Assembly (NCBI GenBank): GCA_023935145.1
Contig: CM043698.1
Span: forward strand, 70,427,501-70,491,500
DNA length: 64,000 nucleotides
Origin: Bretschneidera sinensis
Taxonomy: Eukaryota; Streptophyta; Magnoliopsida; Brassicales; Akaniaceae
Direction of reading: 5' to 3'
Shown here piece by piece: positions 62,016 through 64,000 of this stretch. A program made the position numbers and the translations under genes. The notes under the pieces are model-generated. The model saw only the letters and a list, made by a program, of their open reading frames with translations, had not been told where the DNA came from and made no database searches. Each line of letters starts with the position of its first letter. Positions within the stretch are counted from its first letter, which is position 1.

Positions 62016-63140
62016 AACTGATCTTATTTGACTACTCACTCTAAATGCTAACATTACACACCCAACCTCATCTTTTTCTACCGGGTGGAAGCGCACTGGA
62101 GGTAATAAGAATGGATCTAATAGCTAGTTTTGGCTTCTGATTTGAGCATTTTTTAAACCGGTCGAGTCTTCCATGGCTGTGTTTCATGTATCTTTCTATT
62201 TGAAGATTACAGGAAGTGGCATTTCCTCTTAACTAATTAGCTTTATACAAGTGTCTGTTATTCTGTCAATAGGAAAGTAATGTACAAATGTAAGATTCAT
62301 TTCTCACCGATTATCATGTAGTTCCCGGTCTACTAGATTTTGTCATATGAACATGTTCTTGTCCAGCTTGATTGTTTTTATATCAAAGATCCAGTGGAAG
62401 TTAATGTATCATCTAAGCATTGAACGTGTACACAAAAACTAAAGCCTGCTTTCCTCTGTGAGCTGAATAGAAGCAATTCTGTCAATAAAATTAACCCTAA
62501 ATTTTATGGGTAATATGGTAGGAGAATTGCTTCTATTACAAAAAGAAAAAAGGATATGAAAATTGCCACTAAGCTCCATTCTTATCAAAGATTCAGCTTC
62601 AAATTCTGAAACTAGTGTAACTTTTTTTTTTATCGCTTATTAATTATACATTTTAATATATTTTATTAACTTAAAATTAACAGTAATCTTATTCCTCTTG
62701 TTTTGCAGATAATTTATATTATGAAAAGTATTTATCTTCATTATAAAAAACACCTAATTTTAATAAAAAATATTATTAAAATTAAGCAAACAAAAAAATG
62801 TTAATAATTTTTAAGGTGTCAATAACACAACCTATAGTTAATTATATCCTTGCTTAATGTTTCCGTTTGATCCAAAATTCCAAATATATAATTATTTACA
62901 TCAATTAAGGAGTTGACGGAGGTGTTGTTCAAATCAGATTAATATTTCATTATTCTTGTTTACTCGAATTATTATAATGACTATATTAACATGCAAGCGC
63001 TATTTAATAGGTTTAGGTTTACGATAAAGCATAATATCCTAGAATATTGTGTTGAAAGTCTTTCTCAAATTTTGGTGGATATTTTAAACAATGCTTGGCT
63101 TGTCCCGTAAGATTTGAGAAATAAAGGTGTTGCTTCACTC
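62016..63140 (+). other. 3' flank of the QWRF gene and AT-rich intergenic DNA
   Basis: Probable 3' UTR to about 62,500 with candidate AATAAA-like signals (CAATAAAATTAACCC near 62483). Beyond that is AT-rich DNA with no supported gene. Confidence 0.55.
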
Positions 63141-63235
63141 CAATATTAGTATAAGGTACATATTTATCGGGAAGGAAATCGATTGGCTGACTCCCCTTCT
63201 AAACACGGTCATGTACGGCATGAATAAGTGAAACT
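63141..63235 (+). pseudogene. Remnant of a retrotransposon RNase H domain
   Basis: A frame at about 63158-63211 reads HIYREGNRLADSPSKHGH, close to the C-terminal REGN-X2-AD-X-L(A/S) motif of plant LINE-associated RNase H. Weak upstream similarity starts near 63,040 but is frameshifted. Confidence 0.6.
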
Positions 63236-63589
63236 TTTCTAATCTCATGGATCGTTACTTGATAGCTGCCAAATAGCTTTTAATAATGATAGACATGTCT
63301 GGCTGATTATAGAAAACGGTAAGGTCTTTGTGCCTGCAATTTGCTGCTGGTTGGGAGCGCTTGCACGCGTGTTGAGTAAGGTAAAAAGGCGTGTCTATAG
63401 GTGTTGCTTTATTTTACTTTATTGTTTTGTTGGGTTAGTTTTTAGGAAGTTTTGCATCAATATTGATATGTTTGATATTTTATTTAAAGTAATTTTTTTT
63501 ACTAAAAGTGATTGTTTAAAGATGGTTGTTTTAAATGATTTTAAGTAAAGTATCAAACATGATTATTTTTTTATCTAAAAAATCGATTT

Positions 63590-64000
63590 TTTTTTTTGTA
63601 CTTTTTGGAGTAAGGTTTGGAATCACTTTCGAGATAAGGTTTTATATTTCACTCAAATATGATATATCATTTTACTTTTTTTTTAATTATAAAATCAACC
63701 AACAGAAATTCATGTCAAACTACATTCTTAAAAATAAAAATAAAAACATTACCATCGTTGGACTTTCTTATGTATCAAAAAAAAAAAATTCTCACATATA
63801 AATCGAGCTTTTTGTAGAAATCTTTTATCATGTCATGAATATATATTTTTTTTGTATTTTTTCGAGTGAGGCTTGAGATCATTTTTGAGATAAAGTTTTA
63901 TGTTTCACTCAAGTATGATATATCATTTTACTTCTTTTTATTTGTATTTTTTTAATTATGAAATCAATCAGTAGAGATCCTTGTCAAACTACATTCTTAA
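63590..64000 (+). repeat. Direct repeat of about 140-155 bp at the window edge
   Basis: 63590-63730 and 63847-64000 share, in order, GAGATAAGGTTTTAT/GAGATAAAGTTTTAT, TTTCACTCAA, TATGATATATCATTTTACTT and TGTCAAACTACATTCTTA. The offset is about 269 bp with a short indel. The array may continue beyond the window. Confidence 0.75.

Overview
This is nuclear DNA of a eudicot plant, probably a woody species with a repeat-rich genome. The evidence is GT-AG introns in plant-type genes, a low GC content, and many plant lineages of LTR retrotransposon, LINE and MITE. I cannot name the species from sequence alone. There is no operon, tRNA, rRNA or CRISPR array. Only two host gene families are supported: the cytosolic ribosomal protein eS29 (RPS29), in three copies, and one QWRF-motif microtubule-associated protein gene.

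Region 1 (1 to about 37,170) is an RPS29 segmental-duplication cluster. Copy 1 enters the window already in intron 1 (exons at 83-182 and 273-281). Copy 2 (4122-5368) and copy 3 (32947-34146) are complete three-exon genes, each with a ribosomal-protein-type promoter (site II GGCCCA element, telo-box-like AGGGTTTT, TATA). About 3 kb of non-coding 3' flank has been duplicated with each copy. A fourth, headless copy of the flank (about 29,230-32,740) supplies the promoter of copy 3.

The 3' flank of copy 2 is split by a three-level nest of elements. A SIRE/Maximus-like Ty1/copia element (8167-28351, 1.2-kb LTRs) has its integrase region interrupted by an approximately 2.1-kb solo LTR (12436-24369). 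That solo LTR is itself interrupted by a complete but decayed Athila-type Ty3/gypsy element on the minus strand (14204-24000, perfect CCTAC target-site duplication). A Harbinger-like TIR element (31598-32511) sits in the promoter-side flank of copy 3.

Region 2 (37,170-45,900) is intergenic. It holds a very young Ty1/copia element on the minus strand (37872-42391): perfect TTATC duplications, 216-bp LTRs that appear to differ at one base, and a 1023-codon pol frame. Most of its gag is missing, and a tandem-repeat block stands in that position. An AT-rich spacer follows, with a TA microsatellite, a GC-rich minisatellite (43555-43722), two small inverted-repeat elements and the promoter of the next gene.

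Region 3 (46,000-62,015) is the QWRF gene: six coding exons and a 684-residue product. Intron 1 (2.7 kb) holds a LINE 3' end. Intron 2 (10.3 kb) is a graveyard of gypsy and copia pieces and a second LINE tail. All splice sites I checked are intact, so the gene looks functional despite the load. Three short upstream ORFs, one of them just ATG-TGA, lie close to its start codon.

Region 4 (62,016-64,000) is intergenic, with a remnant of a retrotransposon RNase H domain and the first two units of a direct repeat that runs to the window edge.

I found no undescribed coding system. The most interesting material is structural: the datable nest, the gag-poor but recently mobile copia element, motif arrays inside two LTR families, and the uORF arrangement of the QWRF gene.
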